Below, one piece after another: positions 34,396 through 43,251 of a DNA stretch of 64,000 bases (position 1 is its first letter; each line of letters begins with the position of its first letter). The notes beneath the pieces are model-generated. The model saw only the letters and a program-made list of their open reading frames with translations, was not told where the DNA came from and did no database searches. The DNA lies in contig CAJYJH010000033.1 of the NCBI GenBank assembly GCA_913775265.1, positions 248,001 through 312,000 of the forward strand. Direction: 5' to 3'. A program made the position numbers and the translations under genes. The DNA is from an uncultured Mucilaginibacter sp. GTDB lineage: Bacteria; Bacteroidota; Bacteroidia; Sphingobacteriales; Sphingobacteriaceae.

Positions 34396-36135
34396 ATGGC
34401 ACAAAATGTAGCAGAACAAGTGGTGGATATGCTGTCGGCCGCTGGTGTAAAAAGAATATATGCAGTTACCGGCGATAGTTTAAATCATATTAACGATGCC
34501 GTACGGCGTAGCGATAATAAAATACAGTGGGTGCACATGCGCCACGAAGAAGCAGGGGCATATGCCGCCGCTGCCGAGGCAGAATTGAACGGTATTGCCT
34601 GTTGTGCAGGCAGCAGCGGTCCGGGTCACGTTCATTTGATCAATGGTTTATATGATGCTCACCGTTCAGGAGCGCCTGTCATTGCCATTGCCTCAACCTG
34701 TGCCACACACCAGTTTGGCACCGAGTATTTTCAGGAAACTAATACCATCAAATTATTCGACGATTGCAGTCACTATAATCAGATTGCTACCACACCGGCG
34801 CAATTACCCCGTATGTTGCAAGCCGGTATACAATATGCCGTTAACAAAAAGGGTGTTTCGGTAGTTGGTTTACCCGGCGATGTAACCGAAATGGATGCGG
34901 TTGAAACTCCATCATCCACCAAGAACTATTTTAACGAGCCGGTGATCCGGCCGTCCGACCGCGAATTGCAGGACTTAGCAGCCTTAATCAACGAACACGA
35001 AAAAATCACCATTTTTTGCGGCATTGGTTGTGCTAATGCTCACGATGAGGTGATTGAGCTTTCCAAGCGTTTGCATGCGCCGGTGGGCTACTCATTCAGG
35101 GGGAAAATGTTTGTGCAGCACGATAACCCGAACGAAGTAGGCATGACGGGTTTATTAGGCCTGCCTTCGGCTTATCAAAGTATGCACGAGTCGGACTTGC
35201 TGATTTTGTTGGGGACAGACTTTCCGTATGAGCAATTTATGCCTACCAAATGCAAAATTGTACAGATTGATGTAAAGCCCGAGCGTATCGGTCGCCGTGC
35301 TAAAGTAGAGGTAGGATTATGCGGTAAAATTGAAGATACCTTGCAGGCGTTACTGCCGCTCATCCCCCAGAAAACTGATGACGATTTTTTAAAGTCACAA
35401 TTGGAGTTTTACAGCAAAGTAAAAGATAACCTGCAAACCTATGTAGATGATAGGGGAACGGAAAATAACATTCATCCCGAGTTTGTAGCTAATACTATTG
35501 ACCAGCTGGCTAATCACAACGCCATTTTTACAGTAGATACCGGCATGAGTTGTGTTTGGGGGGCACGCTATATCAGGGGGACCGGTCAGCGTAGTATGTT
35601 AGGGTCTTTTAATCATGGCTCTATGGCCAACGCCATGCCGCAAGCTATCGGCGCTGCTTTGGCTTGTCCCGACAGGCAGGTAATTGCTTTATGTGGTGAT
35701 GGTGGTTTATCTATGCTTTTAGGTGATTTGGCTACCATTGCTCAATACAAATTGCCCGTTAAAATTGTGGTGTTTAATAACCGCTCATTAGGCATGGTAA
35801 AACTGGAAATGGAAGTAGCTGGCTTGCCCGATTGGCAAACCGATATGCATAATCCTGATTTTGCATTGGTAGCACAAGCCATGGGTATTAAAGGGATCAA
35901 AGTGACCGATCCTGATAAAGTAGAGCAAACACTTAAAGAAGCGCTGTTGCATAATGGACCGGTGCTGCTCGATGTGATGACTGATCCTAACGCTTTGGCT
36001 ATGCCGCCGAAGATAGAGTTTGGCCAAGTGAAGGGTATGGCTTTGTCAATGTCAAAACTGATGCTGAACGGGGAGATGGGCGAGGTATGGGATACCATTA
36101 AATCTAACTATAAGCACATTAAAGATGTGTTGTAG
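34396..36135 (+). CDS. poxB: Pyruvate:quinone oxidoreductase (PoxB-like ThDP enzyme)
   Basis: Thiamine-diphosphate- and FAD-dependent enzyme of 579 residues. By close resemblance to E. coli PoxB it decarboxylates pyruvate to acetate and CO2 and passes electrons to the quinone pool at the membrane. The N-terminal ThDP-binding PYR domain has AGVKRIYAVTGDSLNHIND and the catalytic Glu in WVHMRHEEAGAYAAAAE. SSGPGHVHLINGLYDAHRSG and TEYFQETNTIKLFDDCSHYN follow. The middle domain is FAD-binding. The C-terminal PP domain has the GDG...NN motif (ALCGDGGLSMLLGDLATIAQ, then IVVFNNRSLGMVKLEM). A hairpin terminator follows. A related ThDP oxidase is possible, but PoxB is the best fit. Confidence 0.92.
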   Translation: MAQNVAEQVVDMLSAAGVKRIYAVTGDSLNHINDAVRRSDNKIQWVHMRHEEAGAYAAAAEAELNGIACCAGSSGPGHVHLINGLYDAHRSGAPVIAIASTCATHQFGTEYFQETNTIKLFDDCSHYNQIATTPAQLPRMLQAGIQYAVNKKGVSVVGLPGDVTEMDAVETPSSTKNYFNEPVIRPSDRELQDLAALINEHEKITIFCGIGCANAHDEVIELSKRLHAPVGYSFRGKMFVQHDNPNEVGMTGLLGLPSAYQSMHESDLLILLGTDFPYEQFMPTKCKIVQIDVKPERIGRRAKVEVGLCGKIEDTLQALLPLIPQKTDDDFLKSQLEFYSKVKDNLQTYVDDRGTENNIHPEFVANTIDQLANHNAIFTVDTGMSCVWGARYIRGTGQRSMLGSFNHGSMANAMPQAIGAALACPDRQVIALCGDGGLSMLLGDLATIAQYKLPVKIVVFNNRSLGMVKLEMEVAGLPDWQTDMHNPDFALVAQAMGIKGIKVTDPDKVEQTLKEALLHNGPVLLDVMTDPNALAMPPKIEFGQVKGMALSMSKLMLNGEMGEVWDTIKSNYKHIKDVL

Positions 36136-36153
36136 TACTGATATCAGCTAATA

Positions 36154-36188
36154 AAACAGCCCCTTGCATTTTGTGTGAGGGGCTGTTT
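36154..36188. terminator. Hairpin terminator between poxB and MBL gene
   Basis: AAACAGCCCCT (36154-36164) pairs with AGGGGCTGTTT (36178-36188), with a 13-nt loop. It lies between convergent genes and can serve both. Confidence 0.82.
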
Positions 36189-36207
36189 CGTTATAGGAAT
36201 TTATCAT

Positions 36208-37209
36208 TTAACTCATGTAAGCTTTCCACCAATTTGAATTGAAACTTCCTCCGTTAACTTCGGTCGGTTTGCCGGGTTCGGGGATAAATAAAGTCAAGTT
36301 TTCTTTCGCCGCCAGTTCGATCAAAATTTCTACCGGTTCGTACCAGGCATGTAATGCCAGGTTAAAAGTGCCCCAGTGTATCGGCATCATTTGTTTGCCT
36401 TTTAACGCGAGGTGTGCATTTACGGCGCTAAGCGGCCCCATGTGTATATCGGGCCAGTTCTTGCCATAAGCGCCAACTTCGAGCAGGGTTAAATCAAATG
36501 GTCCGTAAGCTTCGCCAATATCGCTAAACCCATTAAACCAACCGGAATCTGCCCCAAAAAAAATATTATGCGTATGCCCTTTAATTGCAAAAGCCGACCA
36601 TAGCGTTTCGTTACGGTGTGTAATTCCCCGGCCCGAAAAATGCCGGGCAGGTGTGGTTGTAATCGTACAATCCTGCCCTAAGGTAGCCATATCACCCCAA
36701 TCCATTTCATGGATCAGGTTTTCGGCCACGCCCCATTGCTTTAAGTAACGGCCTACGCCTAACGAGGTATAAAAAGGGACATTAAATTTAGCCAAAATAC
36801 GAATAGTAGCTTCATCAAAATGATCATAATGATCGTGCGATATGATGACGGCATCCAACTTCGGTAAATCGGCTAAAGGTAAGGGCGCTTGAAAAAAGCG
36901 TTTGGGTCCAATCCATTGTAAAAACGATGCACGCTGGCTCCAAACCGGGTCTGTCAGTATACGTTTGCCATCAATCTCAATCAGTATGCCTGAGTGCCCC
37001 ATCCAGGTAATACGGAGTCCGCTCGCTGGTGGGGTTTGAAATACTGTTTTGTCTGTTATAAACGGCCCTAATTTTTTGCGTGGTGTGTTTTCTGTTTTAT
37101 TGATAATGTATTCCCACAAAATGGGTAACATCTTATTAAAACCGGCTTCGTTGGTAGGGATAGGATTTTGGTATTTATTACCGATTTTATGTGAGCCTTT
37201 GAGTTGCAT
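36208..37209 (-). CDS. MBL-fold metal-dependent hydrolase (NAPE-PLD/UlaG-like)
   Basis: Metallo-beta-lactamase-fold protein of 333 residues. The metal-binding signature HxHxDH is present as ISHDHYDHFDE. Other family blocks are TWMGHSGILIEIDGKRILTD, PARHFSGRGITHRNETLW, NIFFGADSGWFNGFSDIG, DIHMGPLSAVNAHLALKG and MMPIHWGTFNLALHAW. This is the Zn-dependent hydrolase group that includes N-acylphosphatidylethanolamine phospholipase D-like enzymes and E. coli UlaG. No signal peptide is seen, so it is probably cytoplasmic. The substrate is unknown. It is on the same strand as the alpha/beta hydrolase gene upstream, 104 bp away. Confidence 0.92.
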   Translation of the reverse strand: MQLKGSHKIGNKYQNPIPTNEAGFNKMLPILWEYIINKTENTPRKKLGPFITDKTVFQTPPASGLRITWMGHSGILIEIDGKRILTDPVWSQRASFLQWIGPKRFFQAPLPLADLPKLDAVIISHDHYDHFDEATIRILAKFNVPFYTSLGVGRYLKQWGVAENLIHEMDWGDMATLGQDCTITTTPARHFSGRGITHRNETLWSAFAIKGHTHNIFFGADSGWFNGFSDIGEAYGPFDLTLLEVGAYGKNWPDIHMGPLSAVNAHLALKGKQMMPIHWGTFNLALHAWYEPVEILIELAAKENLTLFIPEPGKPTEVNGGSFNSNWWKAYMS

Positions 37210-37313
37210 GCTTTACAAATATTGTGGTAATATACATTTCAAAGGCTGCTTTGCTTTTTTTGCTGCAATAAGTTTACAATCGGCTTATCATGTCGCATGG
37301 CAAATGCTAATCA

Positions 37314-38144
37314 TCAACCTTGCAAAAAGGCCAATGCCTGCTTGCAAAGGTCTTGCAGTGCGGGTGGTAACTCTGGTTGCAGGTAGGGGTGCGATGAACC
37401 AAAAATATGGTCGGTATTGGGGATGAGCAAAAGCCGGGCATTAGGCTGCATGGATTTCAGATCGTGAGCATGGCTAACAGCAACTACACTATCTGCCGTG
37501 CCATGCACAATCAGCCAGGGCTGCACTACATCAGCGGCTCGGGCTAAAATATTTAACCGGCCCTGATGGCGGTCCAAATCATCAAGCAGCGTAGCTTTTA
37601 CTGGCATATCTTGTCCGGTACGTTTATTAGGGAAATGCAGTACGCCGCTCAACCGCCACTGTGGTTCAATTTCTTTGGGCCATAAATTTCTAAAGGTGGA
37701 TACCGAGGCCATGGTAATTAAATGACTTACCCGTTTATCTTCGGCAGCTTTAATAATGCTGATGCCGCCTCCCATGCTATGTCCTATCAAAATTACTTTA
37801 GCGGCGGCAGGTATCACCGAGCCGCTGAAGGCAAAGTCTATCACGTACTGTAAATCTTCCAGTTCAATGCTAAAAGTGTTTTCGCTAAAAGCAATCAAAT
37901 CAGTAAGGTCATACGGCTGCTCGGGTGTGGTGCCGTTATGCGAAAAATTGAATTTCAGGAAACGGTAACCGTTAAGTGCAAAGTGTTTAGCAATTAAGTG
38001 GTGCGAACCCCAATCTTTAAAACCTTTAAACCCATGCGCAAAAATAACCAGTGGTGCATTGGGGCTGGCTTGGTTATAAGTAAGGTCCATCAGCATGACA
38101 CGGCCTTTGGCCCCCGGTAGGGTATAAGTTTGATTAACAATCAT
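37314..38144 (-). CDS. Alpha/beta hydrolase
   Basis: Alpha/beta-hydrolase-fold protein of 276 residues. The oxyanion region is VIFAHGFKGFKDWGSHHLIA. The nucleophile elbow is ILIGHSMGGGISI (Ser in GHSMGG). The acid is probably the Asp in WLIVHGTADSVVAVSHA, and the catalytic His is in LIPNTDHIFGSSHP. Family members are esterases, lipases or dienelactone-hydrolase-like enzymes. No substrate can be inferred. No signal peptide. It lies 10 bp after the DoxX-like gene, so the two are probably co-transcribed. Confidence 0.92.
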   Translation of the reverse strand: MIVNQTYTLPGAKGRVMLMDLTYNQASPNAPLVIFAHGFKGFKDWGSHHLIAKHFALNGYRFLKFNFSHNGTTPEQPYDLTDLIAFSENTFSIELEDLQYVIDFAFSGSVIPAAAKVILIGHSMGGGISIIKAAEDKRVSHLITMASVSTFRNLWPKEIEPQWRLSGVLHFPNKRTGQDMPVKATLLDDLDRHQGRLNILARAADVVQPWLIVHGTADSVVAVSHAHDLKSMQPNARLLLIPNTDHIFGSSHPYLQPELPPALQDLCKQALAFLQG

Positions 38145-38154
38145 AAATAGGATA

Positions 38155-38541
38155 TTAAACGTTGCCTGTGCGTTTTGTTTGCCAGTGCCAGGCCAGCCAT
38201 AGCATCAACACGGGTTGCAATATAATTCTGACCCAGGCAATGGCGGGCGTTATCTGCAATGAACCCAAACGCGTAGGGGCTTGCTGCAACATGGTAATGT
38301 GTACCGGCATAAAAGCGGCCAGCATTAAAATCAGTAACGCAACACCCCAATTACGCGTTTGCGGAAAAATCAGCAATGTACCAAAAATAATTTCACATGC
38401 ACCGGCAAGATAATTTAGTAATTGCGGCGCTGGTAAATAATCTGGAATAATTTTAACGTAGCCATCCGGGTGTACAAAATGATTAAAACCGGCAGCTACA
38501 TAAAATATAATTAAGACGATTAAGCTGATTTTTTTTAACAT
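38155..38541 (-). CDS. DoxX-like membrane protein
   Basis: Small membrane protein of 128 residues with four helices: ISLIVLIIFYVAAGFNHFV, LLNYLAGACEIIFGTLLIF, WGVALLILMLAAFMPVHITM and ILQPVLMLWLAWHWQ. The pattern AGFNHFVHPDGYVKIIPDYL, then PAPQLLNYLAGACEI, is typical of the DoxX/MauE-like group. Function unknown; relatives are linked to redox or stress. It is the first gene of a minus-strand pair with the alpha/beta hydrolase and is divergent from hemA across 256 bp. Confidence 0.87.
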   Translation of the reverse strand: MLKKISLIVLIIFYVAAGFNHFVHPDGYVKIIPDYLPAPQLLNYLAGACEIIFGTLLIFPQTRNWGVALLILMLAAFMPVHITMLQQAPTRLGSLQITPAIAWVRIILQPVLMLWLAWHWQTKRTGNV

Positions 38542-38717
38542 GATGTATCAGTAGGCAACTGTTGTAAGTTATCTTGCGTATTCTGTAATAAGAGAGCTAA
38601 TGCCAAATAGTTTAGCTGCATGTGAGCAAGCAATTAACTCAATATGTTTATTTTACCAAACAAACAGCGCGACTTAGTGTTTTTGTGCATCTATTTATAC
38701 TCGTTCTAAATTAAGGT

Positions 38718-38765
38718 GTTTGACAAAGGTTTGACATAGCCCAATGTGATTAGATAGTACTTTTG
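38718..38765 (+). promoter_or_regulatory. hemA promoter with tandem GTTTGACA repeats
   Basis: GTTTGACA occurs at 38718-38725 and again at 38729-38736, one helical turn (11 bp) apart. TACTTTTG at 38758-38765 fits the -7 box TAnnTTTG. The nearer TTTG (38730-38733) is 24 bp from it, slightly longer than the usual 19-21 bp. The leader would be about 25 nt to the TTG start at 38798. Confidence 0.6.
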
Positions 38766-38797
38766 TGAGTTGAATTTTTAGTACAAATAACAAAGCT

Positions 38798-40024
38798 TTG
38801 AAGCATTTAAAGGTTATAGCTTTTACGCATAAGCAGATTGAATTGAAGGAATTGGGAAAGTTGGTGCTTTGCCAGGAGAATCTGACTGAGAAACTTCAGC
38901 AGGTACAAAAACAATTCGACATTCCGGAGATGTTCTACTTATCTACCTGTAACAGGGTAGAGTTTGTAATGGCTACTGCCCAGCCTGTAGACAAAGAGTT
39001 TGCCCAGCAGTTTTTGCAAGCGCTGAGTATTGGCCTTTGTCCTTACTACATGAACACCTTTATTGATGCTGCATCCATTTACGAAAACCAGGAAGCGTTA
39101 ACTCATTTGTTACGTACTTCATGCTCGTTAGAAAGCCTGGTGGTTGGCGAAAAAGAGATTTTAGCTCAGTTGCGTAAAGCTTACGAGCATTGCCGCGAAG
39201 CAGGCCTTACAGGCGATTTTTTGCGTATGGTAATGGGCTGTGTAGTTAAAACTGCGAAAGAAGTTTATACTCATACCAATATATCGCGCAATCCCATCTC
39301 GGTAGTATCATTAGCGTATCGCAAGCTTAAAGAACTAAAATTGTGCTCTAACGCCCGTATCTTATTGGTGGGTGCCGGCGAAACCAACCGCAATATTTCT
39401 AAGTACCTGCAAAAGCATAAATATTCAAACTTTGCCGTATTTAACCGTACACTGGTCAATGCCGAAAAGCTGGCTGCTGATTTAAATGGCGAAGCGTACG
39501 ATCTGGAAGCTTTAAAAACTTACAATAAGGGTTTTGATGTAATTATTACCTGTACGTCAGCTACGCAACCATTAATTACCGCAGAGGTGTACAAGTCATT
39601 ATTGAACGGTGACACCAGCAAAAAAACTGTAGTGGATTTAGCTGTACCTAATGATACTGCAGCCGAAGTGTTAGAGCAATTCCCGGTAAATTATATCGAG
39701 GTAAATTCGTTAAATGAAGTTGCCAAGAAGAACCTGAATGAGCGTTACCAGGAACTCGTTCATGCCGAAAAAATCATCAATCAAAATATTGACGAATTTT
39801 TACCGATGCTTAAACAGCGCCGCATTGAGGTAGCTATGCGCCAGGTACCCGAAACCATTAAGCAGATTAAAGACCGTGCTTTAAACACTGTATTTGCCGA
39901 CGAAGTTCAGGCCATGGATGCACAATCGCGCCAGTTGCTCGAGAAGGTCATTAACTACATGGAGAAAAAATACATTAAGGTACCAATGGTGATGGCTAAA
40001 GAAATTTTGATCAATAATAACTAA
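38798..40024 (+). CDS. hemA: Glutamyl-tRNA reductase
   Basis: NADPH-dependent reductase of 408 residues that converts glutamyl-tRNA(Glu) to glutamate-1-semialdehyde, the first committed step of C5 tetrapyrrole synthesis. The start is TTG at 38798: an in-frame stop lies nine codons upstream and the first internal ATG would delete the catalytic N-terminus. Catalytic Cys51 is in YLSTCNRVEF. SCSLESLVVGEKEILAQLRK contains the conserved active-site region. The NADPH domain shows ARILLVGAGETNRNISKYL, then FAVFNRTLVNAEKLA and DVIITCTSATQPLI. The C-terminal dimerisation helices follow. It has its own promoter and terminator, so it is transcribed apart from the downstream hem genes. Confidence 0.95.
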   Translation: MKHLKVIAFTHKQIELKELGKLVLCQENLTEKLQQVQKQFDIPEMFYLSTCNRVEFVMATAQPVDKEFAQQFLQALSIGLCPYYMNTFIDAASIYENQEALTHLLRTSCSLESLVVGEKEILAQLRKAYEHCREAGLTGDFLRMVMGCVVKTAKEVYTHTNISRNPISVVSLAYRKLKELKLCSNARILLVGAGETNRNISKYLQKHKYSNFAVFNRTLVNAEKLAADLNGEAYDLEALKTYNKGFDVIITCTSATQPLITAEVYKSLLNGDTSKKTVVDLAVPNDTAAEVLEQFPVNYIEVNSLNEVAKKNLNERYQELVHAEKIINQNIDEFLPMLKQRRIEVAMRQVPETIKQIKDRALNTVFADEVQAMDAQSRQLLEKVINYMEKKYIKVPMVMAKEILINNN

Positions 40025-40051
40025 TCTAAAAATAGTCTTTCAAAAATATTT

Positions 40052-40081
40052 CGCCAGCCTGATGTACCTGTCAGGCTGGCG
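40052..40081 (+). terminator. Hairpin terminator after hemA
   Basis: CGCCAGCCTGA (40052-40062) pairs exactly with TCAGGCTGGCG (40071-40081), with an 8-nt loop. GTTTTGTTT follows. It lies 27 bp past the hemA stop. Confidence 0.88.
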
Positions 40082-40292
40082 GTTTTGTTTATAGCTGATG
40101 GCATGTATCAGTAATTTAAATTTCAGGTTAAAGTCATGGCAAGTACTTTAAATCAGTTCAGTGTAACATTGGTAGTGCTGATTGCCTCAAATAACCGTTC
40201 GGTTTAATTAATGATATAGCTTTGCCAGCCTTTTGCATCAAAGCTTGTTTGGCTTAATGGTAAAAACGGTGCCTATAATAAAATACTCAACT

Positions 40293-41516
40293 ATGTTATC
40301 AGCCTTGCTCACACCCAAATCTATCCGCGATCAGCATAAAGGTATAGCCACTATTCTGGCTTTTGCGCTGTTGCCGCTTTCAGGTTTTGCTACCGATATT
40401 TATATCCCGTCGTTGCCGGCCATGGCGGCTTCGTTAGGCGTTAGTAATAACCAGGTGCAGTTTACGCTGACCTTATTTTTGATTAGTTACGGCGTAACTC
40501 AGCTGTTTATTGGCAGTTTACTGGATAGTTTTGGTCGATACAAGATCGGTTTGTACTCTCTGTTGTTATTTGCATTGGCCAGTGTAGTGATTGCCAATAC
40601 TACCAATCTGTATCTGATTTACCTGATGCGTATTGTGCATGGTATTACCGTGGGTGGCATTGTGGTAGCTAAGCGTGCCTTTTTTGTGGATATGTTTAGC
40701 GGCGATAAGTTGAAAAACTATTTGAGCCTCTTCTCTATCATCTGGTCTACAGGCCCTATCATCGCCCCGTTTGTAGGCGGATACTTCCAGGTAGCTTTTG
40801 GCTGGAAATCAAACTTTTATTTCCTGGCCATATTTGCCTTAATATTAGCCGTACTCGAAATTATTTACAGCGGTGAGTCGTTGCAGCATTTTGCCGATTT
40901 TACCATCAAAAAGGTGACTGATGTATACACTGCCATGCTTAAAACAACCAGCTTTACCTTGGGTATTGTAATGCTGGGTTTGGCCTACAGTATGGTTATG
41001 ATTTATAACATGACCGGGCCGTTTATTATCGAGCATAACCTGCACCTATCGCCGGTAGTGGCTGGTTACAGTTCGCTGGTGTTGGGTTTTGCCTGGATGG
41101 TAGGCGGCTTTATAGGCAAGGCAACTATCAATCGTCCGTTTTTTAATCGTATTGCGGTTAATATTGCTTTGCAGGTGGCTTTCGCGTTGCTAATGCTGTT
41201 GAGTACAAGATATATCAATAACTTGTATACACTCATCCTTTTTGCGTTTTTAATTCATGTGGCCGCAGGGTTTACGTTCAATAACTTCTTTACGTACTGT
41301 TTAAGTAAATTCCCTAAAAATGCGGGTATTGCCAGCGGTTTAACCGGTGGTATCAATTATGTTATTGTATCGGTTTTGAGTTATGGTATTGTCAGCATTT
41401 TTCCGGCTAAAGATGAAATGAATTTAGGCAGCAGTTATCTTATTTTGATTCTGCTATCAGTAGGTATCATGGTTTTTCTGAAAGTAAAGAACGCTTTGAG
41501 CAATGCCATAGGGTAA
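40293..41516 (+). CDS. MFS drug-resistance/efflux transporter (Bcr/CflA-like)
   Basis: Major facilitator superfamily protein of about 407 residues with twelve hydrophobic segments. The N-terminal block PLSGFATDIYIPSLPAMAAS, then QFTLTLFLISYGVTQLFIGS and LLDSFGRYKIG, is typical of the DHA1 Bcr/CflA subfamily of proton-driven exporters. The ATG at 40293 is preferred. Upstream in-frame ATG (40257) and TTG (40233) would add polar residues not typical of the family. It sits between hemA and hemC, both transcribed in the same direction, so export of a tetrapyrrole intermediate can be imagined. No sequence feature shows the substrate. Confidence 0.87.
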   Translation: MLSALLTPKSIRDQHKGIATILAFALLPLSGFATDIYIPSLPAMAASLGVSNNQVQFTLTLFLISYGVTQLFIGSLLDSFGRYKIGLYSLLLFALASVVIANTTNLYLIYLMRIVHGITVGGIVVAKRAFFVDMFSGDKLKNYLSLFSIIWSTGPIIAPFVGGYFQVAFGWKSNFYFLAIFALILAVLEIIYSGESLQHFADFTIKKVTDVYTAMLKTTSFTLGIVMLGLAYSMVMIYNMTGPFIIEHNLHLSPVVAGYSSLVLGFAWMVGGFIGKATINRPFFNRIAVNIALQVAFALLMLLSTRYINNLYTLILFAFLIHVAAGFTFNNFFTYCLSKFPKNAGIASGLTGGINYVIVSVLSYGIVSIFPAKDEMNLGSSYLILILLSVGIMVFLKVKNALSNAIG

Positions 41517-41622
41517 TTTTAGCCGGTTTAAAACATCTGCGTTTATTCATGGTGGTGTTTCGAACATTTTATCGGTCAAGGGGTTGTTTGTTCGTCAATC
41601 TATCCTCACATTGTTATAAAAA

Positions 41623-41654
41623 TTGTTCACAAAGCCCTGTAAAAGTTAAATTTG
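41623..41654 (+). promoter_or_regulatory. hemC promoter
   Basis: TTG (41623-41625), then a 21-bp spacer, then TAAATTTG (41647-41654), which fits TAnnTTTG. Position and spacing match the Bacteroidota consensus. The leader would be about 15 nt before the TTG start at 41677. Confidence 0.65.
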
Positions 41655-41676
41655 CCTGTAAATCAAAAATAACTCT

Positions 41677-43251
41677 TTGGACAGGATAGTTACTATTGGA
41701 ACCCGTGGCAGTGAGCTGGCACTATGGCAAGCCAACTTTGTAAAAGATAGCTTAGCCGCTGTTGGCGTAACTGCTCAACTAAAAATAATAAAAACGCAGG
41801 GCGACCGTATTCTTAACCTCAGTTTAGATAAACTGGAGGGTAAAGGCTTTTTTACTAAAGAGCTGGAAGAAGAATTAATGGCAGGCACTATAGATATTGC
41901 GGTGCATTCGCACAAAGACCTGCCTACAGAGCATCCGCCGGGACTCATCATCGCAGCAGTTTCAGAACGGGAAGACCCGGCTGAACTGTTGCTGATTTTG
42001 AAGGACTGCGTGGATGTTCATCAAAAATTATCAGTAAAGTTTGGCGGCTTGGTAGGTACATCCTCTAATCGTCGTAAAGCGCAGCTACGTGCCTTGCGCC
42101 CCGATTTAGAAATGGATGACTTGCGCGGAAACGTGCCGACCCGCATTGGTAAACTCCGTAGCGAAAATTATCATGCCATCATGTTAGCTAAAGCGGGTGT
42201 AAAGCGTTTAGGTATTGATTTGAGCGAGTTTCATGTTGAGGAATTAACGCCTACCGAATTTGTACCTGCACCGGCCCAGGGTGCCTTAGCTATACAGATA
42301 CGTGAAAAGGATGCTGAGCTGTACCAGATTTTGCAACAGTTGCACCACCCGGAAGTCGCCGAGGCATTGGCTGTAGAGCGTACGGTATTAAAGCAGTTTG
42401 GCGGCGGCTGCCACATGCCATTAGGCTGTTACTGCCGTAAGCATGAGGGCGTTTATCAGGTGTTTACCTCTAAGGCTGATACCGAGGATGATTTGCCTGA
42501 TCGTATGTTTATTACTTCGCCGACTACTGAAGGCTTGGTAGAAAAAATTATTGCCAAGTTTGATAAGAACCGTAAAATAGCCAGCAAAGTATTCATATCG
42601 CGAGAGCTACTAACGTCGAGCTATTTCAGACGGGTGCTGGAGAAACACGATATAGAGGTTGAAGCCCGTTCGCTGATCCGTACGGTACCGGTAATGACGA
42701 TATTGAACCCATATATATTACAAAATATTGATTGGGTATTTTTTACCAGCAAAAATGCGGTGGAGTACTTCTTTCAGTTAAAGCCACATTTCCCTCGTCC
42801 GGTTAAATTTGGTGTGATGGGCAGTGGCTCTGAAGATATGCTGCGCCGTAATGGCCACTTTGCTGATTATGTTGGCGACAGTGTAGACACTCAGGAAGTA
42901 GCCCATGATTTTGCCAAAATAGCTAATGGCACAACCATACTATTCCCTGGTGCTGAAAACCCAATGCGCAGTATCCATAAGGCATTGTCGGCCGAAACCA
43001 AAGCAATCGACCTACCGGTTTACGAAACCATGATTGAAGAGCAGGTAGATGGAACCTCCGCAGATATTTTGGTTTTCACCAGCCCGTCAAACGCTGAAGC
43101 TTATTTTGCTGATAATTTATTAGAAAACCATCAGCGGGTAATTGCCATTGGCAAATCAACCGGTAAAAAGCTCGAAGAACTAAATATTAAGCACACGCTA
43201 CCATTCTCACCAGATGAGGTTGGATTGGCTGAGGCCGTGTTTGGACTATAA
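41677..43251 (+). CDS. hemC: Hydroxymethylbilane synthase / uroporphyrinogen-III synthase fusion
   Basis: Bifunctional protein of 524 residues. Residues 1 to ~300 are HemC (porphobilinogen deaminase), joining four porphobilinogens into hydroxymethylbilane: IVTIGTRGSELALWQANFV, KGFFTKELEEELMAGTIDIA, HSHKDLPTEHP, RGNVPTRIGKL. Cys245 in FGGGCHMPLG carries the dipyrromethane cofactor. Residues ~305-524 are HemD-like, cyclising the product to uroporphyrinogen III: ASKVFISRELLTSSYFRRVL, DWVFFTSKNAVEYFFQLKP, DILVFTSPSNAEAYF, RVIAIGKSTGKKLEEL. No frame break separates the halves. The start is TTG at 41677, since the HemC domain begins at once. It ends where an inverted-repeat element begins. Confidence 0.95.
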   Translation: MDRIVTIGTRGSELALWQANFVKDSLAAVGVTAQLKIIKTQGDRILNLSLDKLEGKGFFTKELEEELMAGTIDIAVHSHKDLPTEHPPGLIIAAVSEREDPAELLLILKDCVDVHQKLSVKFGGLVGTSSNRRKAQLRALRPDLEMDDLRGNVPTRIGKLRSENYHAIMLAKAGVKRLGIDLSEFHVEELTPTEFVPAPAQGALAIQIREKDAELYQILQQLHHPEVAEALAVERTVLKQFGGGCHMPLGCYCRKHEGVYQVFTSKADTEDDLPDRMFITSPTTEGLVEKIIAKFDKNRKIASKVFISRELLTSSYFRRVLEKHDIEVEARSLIRTVPVMTILNPYILQNIDWVFFTSKNAVEYFFQLKPHFPRPVKFGVMGSGSEDMLRRNGHFADYVGDSVDTQEVAHDFAKIANGTTILFPGAENPMRSIHKALSAETKAIDLPVYETMIEEQVDGTSADILVFTSPSNAEAYFADNLLENHQRVIAIGKSTGKKLEELNIKHTLPFSPDEVGLAEAVFGL

